Of a stretch of DNA of 64,000 bases, positions 1-8,128 are shown one piece after another. The notes beneath the pieces are model-generated. The model did no database searches. It was not told the DNA's origin and saw nothing but the letters and a program-made list of their open reading frames with translations. Source of the stretch: Actinomadura madurae (GTDB taxonomy: Bacteria > Actinomycetota > Actinomycetes > Streptosporangiales > Streptosporangiaceae); contig NZ_FOVH01000001.1 in NCBI RefSeq assembly GCF_900115095.1, positions 496,001 through 560,000 on the forward strand. The letters run 5' to 3'. Positions within the stretch are counted from its first letter, which is position 1, and every line of letters starts with the position of its first letter. Position numbers and translations under genes: made by a program.

Positions 1-713
1 CCGAGCCGCTGATCGACCTGCGCTTCTTCCGCAGCGTCCCGTTCTCCGGCGCGACGGTCATCGGCCTCAGCGGGCTCGCGGCGCTCGGCGGCTTCCTCTT
101 CCTGAACACGCTCTACCTGCAGAACGTGCGCGGGATGTCGGCGCTGCAGGCCGGGCTGTACCTGCTGCCGATGGCGGCGATGACCGCGGCGACGGCCCCG
201 CTGTCCGGGCGGCTCGTCGGCGGCCGGGGCCCGCGGCTCCCGTTCCAGATCGCCGGCGCGACGATGCTCGCCAGCGCGCTGCTGTTCGCCGCGTTCGACG
301 CCGAGACCGGCGATCCCACGCTGTTCGCCGCCTACGTGCTGTTCGGCATCGGGTTCGGCATGGTGAACTCGCCGGTCACCAACACCGCGGTCTCCGGGAT
401 GCCGCGCTCGCAGGCGGGCGTGGCCGCCGCCGTCGCCTCCACCGGCCGGCAGGTCGGGCAGGCGCTCGGCGTCGCGGTGATCGGCGCGGTGCTCGCGGCC
501 GGGACGTCCGGCTCCTACGCCGCGTCGACCTTCGTGTCGGCCGCCCGCCCGGCATACTGGATCCTCGCCGGGTGCGCCGCCACCCTCCTCGTGCTCGGCA
601 CGCTGACCACCGGCCCGCGGGCCGCCCGCAGCGCCGCGCGCACGTCCGCCCTGCTCGGGTCCGGCGACGCGCCGCCGGACGCCCGCCACGCGACGGGAGC
701 GACCGCCCCATGA
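1..713 (+). CDS. MFS drug exporter, DHA2 (EmrB/QacA) type, C-terminal part
   Basis: The gene begins before the window, and the reading frame is open from base 3. About 236 residues are visible. They hold six or so hydrophobic helices of 18-22 residues, ending in a polar Ala/Arg-rich cytoplasmic tail. The order of helices and loops, including a 'MVNSPVTNTAVSGMPR' loop before the last two helices, is typical of the C-terminal half of 14-helix proton-driven DHA2 exporters. The stop codon overlaps the start of the next gene as ATGA, so the two are translationally coupled. This suggests that exporter and regulator form one unit. The substrate cannot be told. Confidence 0.85.
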   Translation, partial: EPLIDLRFFRSVPFSGATVIGLSGLAALGGFLFLNTLYLQNVRGMSALQAGLYLLPMAAMTAATAPLSGRLVGGRGPRLPFQIAGATMLASALLFAAFDAETGDPTLFAAYVLFGIGFGMVNSPVTNTAVSGMPRSQAGVAAAVASTGRQVGQALGVAVIGAVLAAGTSGSYAASTFVSAARPAYWILAGCAATLLVLGTLTTGPRAARSAARTSALLGSGDAPPDARHATGATAP

Positions 714-1174
714 CCGAGCCCGACCCGGCCGCCCGGCACGCCGCGACCGCGGCGCGGGCGTGGCACAACCTTCGCGTCCTGCTGCACGAGCGGGCCGACC
801 GGCGCCGCGAGGTCTCCGAGGCGCTCGGCATGAGCTTCTTCCGGGTCAAGGCGCTGCGCCGCATCGCCGCGGCGACGACCCCGCTGACCCTGCGCGACCT
901 TGCCGAGGCGCTGGTCACCGACCGCCCGTACGCCACGCTCGTGGTGGACGACCTGGTCGGGCGCGGCCTGGTCGAGCGGTCCCCGCACCCCGCCGACCGC
1001 CGGTCCAAGATCGTGACGGTGACGGAGGTCGGGCGCGCGGCGGCGGCGGAGGCCGAGCGGATCCTCGACACCCCGCCGCCGGAGCTCCACGACCTGCCGC
1101 CCGAGGACCTGGCCGTCCTCGACCGCGTCGCCGCCCGCCTCGTCACCGACCCGGAGGCGCCGGCGGAGGGCTAG
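710..1174 (+). CDS. MarR-like winged-helix regulator
   Basis: A 154-residue protein whose centre (roughly residues 55-110) reads as a winged helix: an 'LTLRDLAEAL' helix, a recognition helix around 'YATLVVDDLVGRGLVER', and a wing containing 'ADRRSKIVTVT'. That wing is the usual MarR signature with its D-x-R pair. The ATG overlaps the exporter stop by four bases, which fits a local regulator that follows its target transporter. The 3' end is unusual. Its TAG stop shares the palindromic CTAG at 1171-1174 with the TAG of the convergent importer gene, so both genes stop on the same four bases. Confidence 0.8.
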   Translation: MTEPDPAARHAATAARAWHNLRVLLHERADRRREVSEALGMSFFRVKALRRIAAATTPLTLRDLAEALVTDRPYATLVVDDLVGRGLVERSPHPADRRSKIVTVTEVGRAAAAEAERILDTPPPELHDLPPEDLAVLDRVAARLVTDPEAPAEG

Positions 1175-2454
1175 GCGCCCGCGGGGACCCGGTAGGTCTC
1201 GGCGGCCTCGGACTCCTGGGCGTCCCGCTCGACGACGAGCCCGCCGAGCGCCTTGGCGTCGGTCCGCAGGATGTAGGTCTTGCGGGTGCCGGGCTCGTCC
1301 ACCTTCGAGAAGTCCATCGGCGTCCCGTAGCCGCCGTCGTGGGCGGTGGTGGCCCGGTGCGCGGTGATCAGGCCCTCGCGGGTGAGGTCCTTGGCGGCGC
1401 ACGCCTTCTTCAGCGCGTCCGTGAAGATCACGGCGTTGGTGTAGCCGTTGACGACGGCGTTGTCGCGCGGCTGCCCGGGGTACTCGCGGCCGTAGTCGTC
1501 CGCGAGCTTCTTGATCGGCGCGAGGCCGGAGGAGATCGGCGCGCCGGCGCTGGCGAGGTAGAAGTCCTTGAGCAGCGCGGGCGCGGCCGGCGTCCGCAGC
1601 AGCTGCGGGGAGAACCCGGAGTTGCTCGCCACGATCGGCACCGTGATCCCCTTGGCGCGGGCGACGCCCGCCAGCGACGCCGACTGCCGGGGGCCGGCGC
1701 TCATCAGGATCGCCGCCACGCCCGCGTTCTCCAGCGCGGCGACCTGGGAGGTCATGTCGTTGTCGGTCGCCTTGATCTTCTGCTCGACGAGCGTCAGCCC
1801 GAGCTCGCCGGCCGCGTACTTGGACCCGGCGAGCGCGCTCTCCCCGTAGTCGCCCTCGAAGTAGACGTGCCCGATCTTGTCGCCCTTCTTGATCCCCTTC
1901 TCCTCGGTGAGGAAGTCGAGCGCGTTGATCATGTCGATGTCGTAGGTGGTGCCGGTGACCTGGATGTACTTGTTCCCGAGCAGCGTCGTCGCCCACGCGT
2001 TCGGGATGACGAGCATCTCGTCGGACGTGATGCGCTTGCCGAGCGCCGTCACCATCGGCGACCCGACGAACTGGGCGATGCCGATGACGCTCGACCGCAT
2101 CTCGCTGTAGGCGGCGACGGCCTTCTGCACGTCGTACCCGTGGTCGCGGACGACCAGCTCGATCTTGCGCCCGCAGACGCCGCCCTGCGCGTTCAGTTGC
2201 TCGACGTACATCTGCTGGGCCTGGGTGAGGCTCTTGCCGAGCGGCGCGTAGACGCCGGTCAGGTCGGTCTCGATGCCGACGCGGATCGTGCCGGCGGTGA
2301 CTCCGGGGCCGGTCCTGACGCCGTCCGCGCCGGTGCCGCCGGATCCGCCCGACGCCTTGCCGCTGCATCCGGACGCCATGCTCAGCGGGAGGGCCATGGC
2401 CAGCGCGGCGGCCGCCGTGAGCCGTGCCGTGCCCGTCATACGGGGGCGTTTCAT
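1171..2454 (-). CDS. livK: Branched-chain amino-acid-type ABC importer, substrate-binding lipoprotein
   Basis: A 427-residue periplasmic-binding protein of the Leu/Ile/Val-binding (type I) family. The N-terminus is a lipoprotein signal with lipobox 'MASGC' and predicted lipidated Cys30. The mature part starts with 'IRVGIETDLTGVYAPLGKS', the usual opening of this family. The start ATG overlaps the stop of the permease gene upstream by four bases, and this is the last gene of a five-gene operon. Several Actinobacteria use such systems for amides, short acids or aromatic compounds, so the substrate should not be assumed to be an amino acid. Confidence 0.9.
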   Translation of the reverse strand: MKRPRMTGTARLTAAAALAMALPLSMASGCSGKASGGSGGTGADGVRTGPGVTAGTIRVGIETDLTGVYAPLGKSLTQAQQMYVEQLNAQGGVCGRKIELVVRDHGYDVQKAVAAYSEMRSSVIGIAQFVGSPMVTALGKRITSDEMLVIPNAWATTLLGNKYIQVTGTTYDIDMINALDFLTEEKGIKKGDKIGHVYFEGDYGESALAGSKYAAGELGLTLVEQKIKATDNDMTSQVAALENAGVAAILMSAGPRQSASLAGVARAKGITVPIVASNSGFSPQLLRTPAAPALLKDFYLASAGAPISSGLAPIKKLADDYGREYPGQPRDNAVVNGYTNAVIFTDALKKACAAKDLTREGLITAHRATTAHDGGYGTPMDFSKVDEPGTRKTYILRTDAKALGGLVVERDAQESEAAETYRVPAGA

Positions 2455-3551
2455 ACCGGTTGCTCCTCTTTTTCGAGTCGGGTGAGGGAACGGGCGGCCC
2501 GGCGCCGGGACGAGGCGGCGCGCAGCCGCGCCCAGGTCCCGGTCAGGCCGCCGGGCAGGAACAGGACGACGGCGACGACGGCGGCGCCGTACAGGATCCG
2601 GGCCGCCTCGGCGGGGGAGACCCCGCCGGAGCCCGGCGCGGCGACGAGCGGCAGGTCGTCGCCGAAGCGGGTGAGGAGCTGGGGCAGGACGGACACGAAC
2701 ACCGCGCCCGCGACGGCCCCCGCCGCGGTGCCGAGCCCGCCGATGACGATCATGGCGAGGTAGTCCAGGGACAGGAACATGCCGAAGTAGTCGGGGACGG
2801 TCCGCCGGAACGACAGCGCGAGCAGCGCCCCGGCCGCCCCCGCGTACATCGACGACAGCACGAACACCCCGGCCCGGTAGCGCGCCACCGGGACGCCCAT
2901 CACGGCCGCCGCCACCTCGCGGTCGCGGATGGTGTTCATCGCCCGTCCCGGCCGCCCGCGCAGGATGCCGCGCGCGATCCACGCCGCCGGGACCAGCAGC
3001 AGGACGGCGAGGAACCAGAGCCGCTCCAGCGCGCCCAGCGGGACGTCGAACACCACCAGCTCGGGGGAGTCGTCGAAGCGGAACCCGGCCAGCTCCAGCG
3101 GCGGGACGTCCCGCCCGTTGAACCCGCCGGTGACGCGCTCGGCGTTGAACAGCACGTGCTGCCCGATGAAGATCAGCGCGAGGGACGCGATGCCGAGGTA
3201 GGTGCCGCGCAGCCGCGCGGCGATGGGGCTGAACAGGCCGCCCGCGACGCCGGCCAGGACGACGGCGCCGGCGAAGGCCAGCGGCGTCGGCAGCCCCAGA
3301 CCGGCGAGCCGCGGCTCCGGGCCGGACGCCAGGTACACGTACCCGTAGGCGCCGACGGCCAGGAAGAACGCGTGCCCCATGGACAGCTGCCCGGTCGCGC
3401 CGGTCAGCAGGTTCAGGCCGATCGCGCCGATCGCGGCCGACATCGCGAACAGGCCGGTCTGCAGCCAGAAGGCGTCCAGGTAGAACGGCGGCGCGAGCAG
3501 GACGGCCGTGGCCGCGAGGGCCGCGACGGCTCGCGGTGAGGGCCTAGACAC
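2451..3551 (-). CDS. livM: Branched-chain amino-acid-type ABC importer, permease LivM
   Basis: A 366-residue integral membrane protein with about ten hydrophobic helices. It carries the LivM landmarks 'NLLTGATGQLSMGHAFFLAVGAY' in the N-terminal third and 'VIGGLGTAAGAVAGAV' near the end. The charged C-terminus (RLEKEEQPV) is cytoplasmic. The GTG start at 3551 overlaps the LivH stop by eight bases and the stop overlaps the binding-protein start by four. It forms a heterodimeric channel with the LivH protein encoded just upstream. Confidence 0.9.
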   Translation of the reverse strand: MSRPSPRAVAALAATAVLLAPPFYLDAFWLQTGLFAMSAAIGAIGLNLLTGATGQLSMGHAFFLAVGAYGYVYLASGPEPRLAGLGLPTPLAFAGAVVLAGVAGGLFSPIAARLRGTYLGIASLALIFIGQHVLFNAERVTGGFNGRDVPPLELAGFRFDDSPELVVFDVPLGALERLWFLAVLLLVPAAWIARGILRGRPGRAMNTIRDREVAAAVMGVPVARYRAGVFVLSSMYAGAAGALLALSFRRTVPDYFGMFLSLDYLAMIVIGGLGTAAGAVAGAVFVSVLPQLLTRFGDDLPLVAAPGSGGVSPAEAARILYGAAVVAVVLFLPGGLTGTWARLRAASSRRRAARSLTRLEKEEQPV

Positions 3552-4434
3552 GGGACAGCTCCCTCGTCCCGAACAGCCCCGCCGGGCGGACGAGCAGCAC
3601 GGCGAGCATCACGAGGAAGGGCGCCACGTCGCCGATGCCGCGGCCGAGGAACGCGAGGTCGCCCTGGTAGCCGGTGACCAGCGACTCGGTGAGCCCGACG
3701 ATGAGCCCGCCGGCGAGCGCGCCCGTCGTGGAGTCGAGCCCGCCGAGGATCGCGGCCGGGAACGCCTTCATCGCCGCGAACGACGTGCCGCGGTCCAGGC
3801 CCGGCGTCGGGAACACGGTCAGGAACAGCGCCGCGACCGCGGCGAGCCCGCCCGCGACGGCCCACGCGGCGAGCGAGACCCGCGACAGCCGGACGCCCAT
3901 CAGCGCGGTGGTCTCGCCGTCCTCGGCCGCGGCCCGCATCGCCACGCCCCAGGACGTGAACCGGAACGCCGCCAGGAACGCCGCGATCAGCACGGTCGCG
4001 GCCACGAGCGCGGCGATGCGCGACTGGGCGATGCCGACGCCCGCGACGTCGACGACGCGGTCCTGCCAGGGGTCGCCGAGGGAGAGGACCCGCGTGCCGA
4101 TCTCCCGCGTCAGCGCGGTGGTCAGCACGATGTCGACGCCGATCGTGACGATCGCCAGCACCGCGTGGTCCTCCACGCGTGCGCGCCGCAGCACCAGCAG
4201 CTCCACCAGCGCCCCGGCGGCGGCCGCGGCCGCGACGCCCGCGCCGAGCGCCGGCAGGAACCCGATGTCGTCGTGCAGGACGGCGGTCACGTAGCCGCCC
4301 GCCAGCAGCAGCGACGCGTGCGCGAAGTTGACCACCTCGGTGGCCTTGAAGATGATCACGAAGCCGAGCGCGATCAGCGCGTACACCGACCCCGCCGACA
4401 CCCCGTTGACCACCAGCTCGATGAACGTGCTCAC
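3544..4434 (-). CDS. livH: Branched-chain amino-acid-type ABC importer, permease LivH
   Basis: A 296-residue membrane protein of the BPD_transp_2 family. The first helix segment 'GVSAGSVYALIALGFVIIFK' followed by 'TEVVNFAHASLLLAGGY' is characteristic of LivH. The chosen start is the GTG at 4434, which overlaps the LivG stop in a GTGA junction. A longer reading upstream would run through the LivG gene in another frame and is not credible. It pairs with LivM to form the pore. Confidence 0.9.
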   Translation of the reverse strand: MSTFIELVVNGVSAGSVYALIALGFVIIFKATEVVNFAHASLLLAGGYVTAVLHDDIGFLPALGAGVAAAAAAGALVELLVLRRARVEDHAVLAIVTIGVDIVLTTALTREIGTRVLSLGDPWQDRVVDVAGVGIAQSRIAALVAATVLIAAFLAAFRFTSWGVAMRAAAEDGETTALMGVRLSRVSLAAWAVAGGLAAVAALFLTVFPTPGLDRGTSFAAMKAFPAAILGGLDSTTGALAGGLIVGLTESLVTGYQGDLAFLGRGIGDVAPFLVMLAVLLVRPAGLFGTRELSRV

Positions 4435-5222
4435 GGATTCCCCTCCGGGCCGGACGGCGCGTGCGCGCCGCCGAGATAGGCGCGGACCACCGCCGGGTCG
4501 CGCTGCACCGCGGCCGGCTCGCCGCCCGCGATGCGCCTGCCGAAGTCCAGGACGGTGACCTCGTCGGCCAGCCGCATGACCATCCCCATGTCGTGCTCGA
4601 CCAGCAGGACCGAGACGCCGAGGTCGGCGCGGGCGCGGCGGATGACCGCGGCCATCCGCCGCCGCTCCGCGCCGTTCATCCCGGCGACCGGCTCGTCCAG
4701 CAGGAGCAGCCGGGGCTCCATCGCGAGGGCGCGGGCCAGCTCGACGCGCTTGCGCACGCCGTAGGGCAGCGCCGCGGCGGGCGCGCCCAGGTGCGCGTCC
4801 ACGCCGACGAACCGGGCGATGTCGCGGACCCGCGCCCGGTGCCGGGCGTCCTCCCCGCGCGCCCAGGGCGCCCGCAGGCCCGCGGACGCGAACCCGGCCC
4901 GGGTGAGGCGGTGCCGCCCGAGCATCAGGTTGTCCTCGACGGACAGCCGCCCGGACAGCGCGATGTTCTGGAACGTCCGGGCGATGCCGAGGCCCGCGAT
5001 GCGGTGCGGCGGCAGGGACGTCAGCTCCGTCCCGCCGAACCGGACGCTGCCCTCCGTGGCCCGGTAGACCCCGGACAGCACGTTGAAGCACGTCGACTTG
5101 CCCGCCCCGTTCGGCCCGATCACCGCGTGCACGCTGCCGGCCGCGACGGTGAAGCCGACCCCGTCCAGCGCCGTGAGCCCGGCGAACCGCACCGTGAGCC
5201 CGCTGACCACCAGCTCGCTCAT
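4431..5222 (-). CDS. livG: Branched-chain amino-acid-type ABC importer, ATPase LivG
   Basis: A 263-residue ABC ATPase. The Walker A motif is 'GPNGAGKST' near residue 38 and the Walker B motif is 'LLLLDEPVAGMN'. The signature helix reads 'LPYGVRKRVELARAL', a LivG-type variant of LSxGxxR. The 'FQNIALSGRLSVEDNLMLGRH' stretch after the Q-loop is also LivG-like. The start ATG at 5222 overlaps the LivF stop by four bases. It acts with LivF as the motor of the importer. Confidence 0.92.
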   Translation of the reverse strand: MSELVVSGLTVRFAGLTALDGVGFTVAAGSVHAVIGPNGAGKSTCFNVLSGVYRATEGSVRFGGTELTSLPPHRIAGLGIARTFQNIALSGRLSVEDNLMLGRHRLTRAGFASAGLRAPWARGEDARHRARVRDIARFVGVDAHLGAPAAALPYGVRKRVELARALAMEPRLLLLDEPVAGMNGAERRRMAAVIRRARADLGVSVLLVEHDMGMVMRLADEVTVLDFGRRIAGGEPAAVQRDPAVVRAYLGGAHAPSGPEGNP

Positions 5223-6016
5223 CCGGCCCACCGCCCGAGCGCGGGGCCGCTCTCGCCATCCGGGCCCTCGTCCTCCTCGCCCGCGACGCCGAGGTAGCGG
5301 CGCCGGACCTCGTCGCCGGCCGCCAGCTCCGCCGACGGCCCGTGCAGCGTCACCGCGCCGACCTCCAGCACATGCGCGGACGACGACAGCTCCAGCGCCA
5401 GGGCCGCGTTCTGCTCGATCAGCAGGATCGCCGTGCCCTGCAGGTTGATCTCCCGCACCGTCTCGGCGATCCGCGCGGCCATCAGCGGCGCGAGGCCGAG
5501 CGTCGGCTCGTCCAGCAGCAGGACGGACGGGCACGCCATCAGCGCCCGCCCGATCGCGAGCATCTGCTGCTCCCCGCCGGACAGCAGCCCGGCGCGCTGC
5601 CGGGCCCGCTCGGCCAGCAGCGGGAACAGCCGCAGCACCCGGGCGCGGGCCTTCGCGGCCTCCGCCCGGGCCGGCGCGCCGAGCGCGCCCGCCCGCAGGT
5701 TCTCCTCGACGCTGAGCCGGCCGAACACCCGCCGGCCCTCCGGCACCTGCACCACCCCGGCCGCCACCACGGTCGACGGGTGCAGGCCGACGAGGGGCCG
5801 CCCGCCGAGGTGCACCGTGCCCGCGTCGACCGCCCCGCGATGGAACGGCAGCGTGCCCGAGATGGCGCGGAGCAGGGTGGACTTGCCCGCCCCGTTCGCG
5901 CCGAGCACCGCCGTGACCGATCCCGCCGGGACGTCCAGCGAGACCTCGCGCAGCGCCCGCACCGCCCGCCCGTAGCTCACCGACAGCCCGCGGACCGCGA
6001 GGGTCCCGTTCGCCAT
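5219..6016 (-). CDS. livF: Branched-chain amino-acid-type ABC importer, ATPase LivF
   Basis: A 265-residue ABC ATPase and first gene of the operon. Walker A is 'GANGAGKST', the signature is 'LLSGGEQQMLAIGRAL', and Walker B is 'VLLLDEPTLGLAPL', all LivF-like. The ATG at 6016 is preceded by a strong GGAGGGG ribosome-binding site. The gene order livF-G-H-M-K, with the binding protein last, is the reverse of the usual Escherichia coli arrangement. All four junctions overlap by 4-8 bases, so expression is probably coupled along the whole operon. Confidence 0.92.
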   Translation of the reverse strand: MANGTLAVRGLSVSYGRAVRALREVSLDVPAGSVTAVLGANGAGKSTLLRAISGTLPFHRGAVDAGTVHLGGRPLVGLHPSTVVAAGVVQVPEGRRVFGRLSVEENLRAGALGAPARAEAAKARARVLRLFPLLAERARQRAGLLSGGEQQMLAIGRALMACPSVLLLDEPTLGLAPLMAARIAETVREINLQGTAILLIEQNAALALELSSSAHVLEVGAVTLHGPSAELAAGDEVRRRYLGVAGEEDEGPDGESGPALGRWAG

Positions 6017-6041
6017 GCGCCCCCTCCAGAAGGTCGTGTGA

Positions 6042-6066
6042 CCGGCACCCCAGCACGGGGCGCCGG
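6042..6066. terminator. Hairpin between the thiamine-binding gene and livF
   Basis: Ten-base arms CCGGCACCCC and GGGGCGCCGG pair with one A/C mismatch around a five-base loop. The hairpin lies 25 bases before the livF start on the same strand as both flanking genes. It may end transcription of the two genes upstream or form part of the livF leader. There is no T-run, so the terminator call is weak. Confidence 0.35.
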
Positions 6067-6153
6067 CCCACGTCCACGGCCCGGAGGCAAGACGGGGCGG
6101 GGGTCCAATCGAAGGTCGCCGGCGTTGTGCGGGGAGCACAGCGGCGGACCGGG

Positions 6154-6444
6154 TTACCGGAGGTGGCGCTCCACGGACTCGACCTTGGCGTCCAGCGCGC
6201 CGGTCACGCCGGGGCGGAGGTCGGCCTTCACGACGAGGCTCACCCGCGGCGCCCGCGCGGCCACCGCGTCGGTGGCGGCCTTCACCACGGCCATGACCTC
6301 GTCCCATTCACCCTCGACGGTGGTGAACATGGCGTCGGTCCGGTTGGGCAGGCCGCTCGCCCGCACCACCCGGACCGCTTCGGCGACGAGTTCGCCGACC
6401 TCCTCGCCCACGCCGAGCGGGGTCACCGAGAAAGCGACGAGCAT
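6154..6444 (-). CDS. MTH1187 family thiamine-binding protein
   Basis: A 96-residue protein of the UPF0045/MTH1187 family, small ferredoxin-like-fold proteins that form tetramers and, in studied members, bind thiamine. It opens with '[20 protein letters not shown]' and contains the family's '[16 protein letters not shown]' block. The start at 6444 has an excellent AGGAGGTG site upstream. It lies 10 bases after the gene for the small unknown protein, so the two are probably cotranscribed. No thiamine gene is nearby, so the physiological role is open. Confidence 0.8.
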   Translation of the reverse strand: MLVAFSVTPLGVGEEVGELVAEAVRVVRASGLPNRTDAMFTTVEGEWDEVMAVVKAATDAVAARAPRVSLVVKADLRPGVTGALDAKVESVERHLR

Positions 6445-6454
6445 CGAGCACCTC

Positions 6455-6847
6455 CTAGGGCTGGACGACCTGCCGTACCACGATCTCATCCAGCCGCCGC
6501 TCGACGATCACCCCCACCGGCCAGTCGCGGACGAGGCAGCGCAGCAGCGCCGCCTCGTGCTCGGCGAACGAGGGGTCGCAGCCCTGCTGCTCCAGGCTGC
6601 TGCTGATCGCGAGGACGTAGTCGTCGCCGGTGAACCCGGGGACCTCGCGGACCATCGCGGTCGTCGTGGCGCGGTGCGAGTTGAGCCCGGCGAAGGAGCG
6701 GCCGCAGCCGCAGCCGCCGTCGGGGTCGTCGCGGTCGCTGGCGCACACCAGCCCGATGTGGACCAGTTCGCCTTCGACGCACCAGTCGAAGTCGTTGTCG
6801 CGGAATCCCTGGCTGGAGTTGGTGGCGGTGAGCAGTTTCAAGGCCAT
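6455..6847 (-). CDS. Conserved actinobacterial protein of unknown function
   Basis: A 130-residue soluble protein with no recognised enzyme motif. It has a Cys-rich block '[20 protein letters not shown]' followed by '[10 protein letters not shown]', which looks conserved and could bind a metal or be redox active. Proteins with this layout recur in actinomycetes, but I cannot name a function. The start is ATG 6847. The gene is divergent from the hydratase-like gene at 6909 and precedes the thiamine-binding gene by 10 bases. Confidence 0.65.
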   Translation of the reverse strand: MALKLLTATNSSQGFRDNDFDWCVEGELVHIGLVCASDRDDPDGGCGCGRSFAGLNSHRATTTAMVREVPGFTGDDYVLAISSSLEQQGCDPSFAEHEAALLRCLVRDWPVGVIVERRLDEIVVRQVVQP

Positions 6848-6895
6848 ACCCCCTCGGCACGGTGGACCCGACCACCGTACGACGAGGGTCTGACG

Positions 6896-6901
6896 TAACG
6901 T
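6896..6901 (+). promoter_or_regulatory. -10 hexamer TAACGT of a probable leaderless transcript
   Basis: TAACGT ends seven bases before the ATG at 6909 and no Shine-Dalgarno lies between them. This spacing puts the transcription start at or next to the start codon. Confidence 0.5.
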
Positions 6902-6908
6902 CGGGACC

Positions 6909-7682
6909 ATGAGCGAAGACAACGACGTCCTGCTTGACCGCGACGGCGCCTTCACCACGATCACGATGAACCGCCCGCGGCGCCGCAACGCGCTGTCGCG
7001 CGGCTTCCTCCTGGCGCTCACCGACGCGTTCCGCGAGGTCGGGGCGACGGACGCCCGCGGGGTGATCCTCGCGGCGAACGGCCCGGTCTTCTCCGCCGGC
7101 CACGACTTCGCCGACATGGCCGGGGCGTCCCACGCCGACGTCCGGGACCTCCTGCGGGTCTGCACGGGCCTGATGCAGACGATGCAGTCCATCCCGCAGG
7201 TGGTGGTCGCCCGGGTGCACGGCCTCGCCACCGCCGCGGGCTGCCAGCTGGCCGCCAGCTGCGATCTGGCCGTCGCCGCCGAGAGCGCGGGCTTCGCGGC
7301 CCCGGGCGGCAAGGGCGGCTGGTTCTGCCACACCCCGCTCGTCGCGATCGCGCACAACATCGGCCGCAAGCGCGCCGCGGAGATGGCGCTGACCGGCGAG
7401 GTCTTCAGCGCCGCCACGGCCGCCGAGTGGGGCCTGATCAACTACGCCGTCCCCGACGACGAGCTCGACAAGGCCACCCGCGAGCTCCTGGAGCGCGCCA
7501 CGCAGGGCAGCCCCCGCAGCAAGGCCCTGGGCAAGCAGGCCATGTACGCCCAGTTCGACCGCCCGGAACAGGACTCCTACGCCTACGCGATCGAGGTCAT
7601 GGCCGCCTCAAGCCAGACCCCCGAGGCCCAAGAGGGCATGACCGCCTTCCTGGAAAAACGCCCCCCACACTGGCCCGCCTAG
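6909..7682 (+). CDS. Enoyl-CoA hydratase/isomerase family protein, ECHDC3-like, lacking the catalytic glutamates
   Basis: A 257-residue crotonase-fold protein. The oxyanion-hole motif 'SAGHDFADM' is present. The first catalytic Glu of true hydratases is replaced by Gln ('GCQLAASCD'), and the second, normally in a 'FG.PE' motif, is absent ('FAAPGGKGGWF'). The run of motifs, including 'AFLEKRPPHW' at the C-terminus, resembles the ECHDC3 subgroup of eukaryotes and bacteria rather than hydratases of beta-oxidation. It probably binds an acyl-CoA but may not hydrate it. It is monocistronic and likely leaderless. Confidence 0.8.
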   Translation: MSEDNDVLLDRDGAFTTITMNRPRRRNALSRGFLLALTDAFREVGATDARGVILAANGPVFSAGHDFADMAGASHADVRDLLRVCTGLMQTMQSIPQVVVARVHGLATAAGCQLAASCDLAVAAESAGFAAPGGKGGWFCHTPLVAIAHNIGRKRAAEMALTGEVFSAATAAEWGLINYAVPDDELDKATRELLERATQGSPRSKALGKQAMYAQFDRPEQDSYAYAIEVMAASSQTPEAQEGMTAFLEKRPPHWPA

Positions 7683-7690
7683 CCCACCCG

Positions 7691-7762
7691 CAGGCCCCCG
7701 CCCACCCCAACCACCAGGCCCCCGCCCACCCCAACCACCAGGCCCCCGCCCACCCCAACCAC
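7691..7762. repeat. Three perfect tandem copies of a 24-bp unit
   Basis: The unit begins CAGGCCCCCGCCCACCCCAA and ends CCAC. Copies sit at 7691-7714, 7715-7738 and 7739-7762. The array lies nine bases after the hydratase-like gene stop, in non-coding DNA. It is strand-biased: C-rich on the plus strand. Confidence 0.95.
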
Positions 7763-7793
7763 CAGGGGGCGAGGGGCGGAGCCCCAAGGGGGC

Positions 7794-7812
7794 GTGGGGG
7801 CGGAGCCCCCAC
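7794..7812. terminator. GC-rich hairpin GTGGGGGC/GCCCCCAC
   Basis: A perfect eight-base stem with a GGA loop. A related hairpin (CCGGGGG, TCGT, CCCCCGG) follows at 7822-7839. Together they sit between the plus-strand hydratase-like gene and the minus-strand tRNA and can serve as a bidirectional transcription barrier. No T-tract follows, as is common for actinomycete terminators. Confidence 0.55.
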
Positions 7813-7821
7813 ATCGGGGGT

Positions 7822-7839
7822 CCGGGGGTCGTCCCCCGG
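7822..7839. terminator. Second GC-rich hairpin before the tRNA
   Basis: A perfect seven-base stem CCGGGGG/CCCCCGG with a TCGT loop, nine bases after the hairpin ending at 7812. It probably acts with that hairpin as a termination region for the tRNA transcript on the minus strand and the hydratase-like gene on the plus strand. Confidence 0.5.
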
Positions 7840-7897
7840 GTCGGCATGCCGGAGGAGCCCGGCCCACGCTTTCCGTGGGCATGCCTCGGCCACTCCG

Positions 7898-7971
7898 TAG
7901 GGCGGGCGGGACTCGAACCCGCGACCGGAAGATTATGAGTCTTCTGCTCTGACCAGCTGAGCTACCGCCCC
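7898..7971 (-). tRNA. tRNA-Met (anticodon CAT)
   Basis: A complete 74-base cloverleaf. The acceptor stem is GGGGCGG/CCGCCCT with a G-U first pair, the D-arm is AGCTCAGCTGGTCAGAGC, and the anticodon stem is GAAGA/TCTTC around CTCATAA. The T-arm is GCGGG TTCGAGT CCCGC and the discriminator is A. The anticodon is at 7935-7937. No CCA is encoded. It matches elongator Met tRNAs of actinomycetes. A CAT-anticodon Ile tRNA, modified to read AUA, cannot be fully excluded. It lacks the three G-C pairs of the anticodon stem expected for the initiator. Confidence 0.92.
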
Positions 7972-8115
7972 GGGGCGTTCCCGGTGACGGCCGGGGTTTG
8001 CCGGGTGCCATCTTAGCGGCGGCCTTTTTGCGAGGGCCACCGTGAATGGCGATGTCATCCTTGGGAGGGGGCGATGTCATACCTGGTACCGAGGACGGGC
8101 GCGGGTACCCGTCGG

Positions 8116-8121
8116 TAGGGT
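8116..8121 (+). promoter_or_regulatory. -10 hexamer TAGGGT of a probable leaderless transcript
   Basis: TAGGGT ends seven bases before the ATG at 8129 with no Shine-Dalgarno between. It would drive the lipoprotein-exporter operon from the start codon itself. Confidence 0.5.
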
Positions 8122-8128
8122 CCCGCGT

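Noticed and set aside
760..2763. Long open frames of 500-1000 codons on both strands opposite to or across recognised genes, rich in Arg, Gly, Pro and Ala
   Set aside because: They run through several real genes in another frame, have no family motifs and their composition is what GC-rich third positions produce when read out of frame.
7691..7762. CRISPR-like array (three direct repeats)
   Set aside because: The units are adjacent with no spacers and are not palindromic, so this is a simple tandem repeat.
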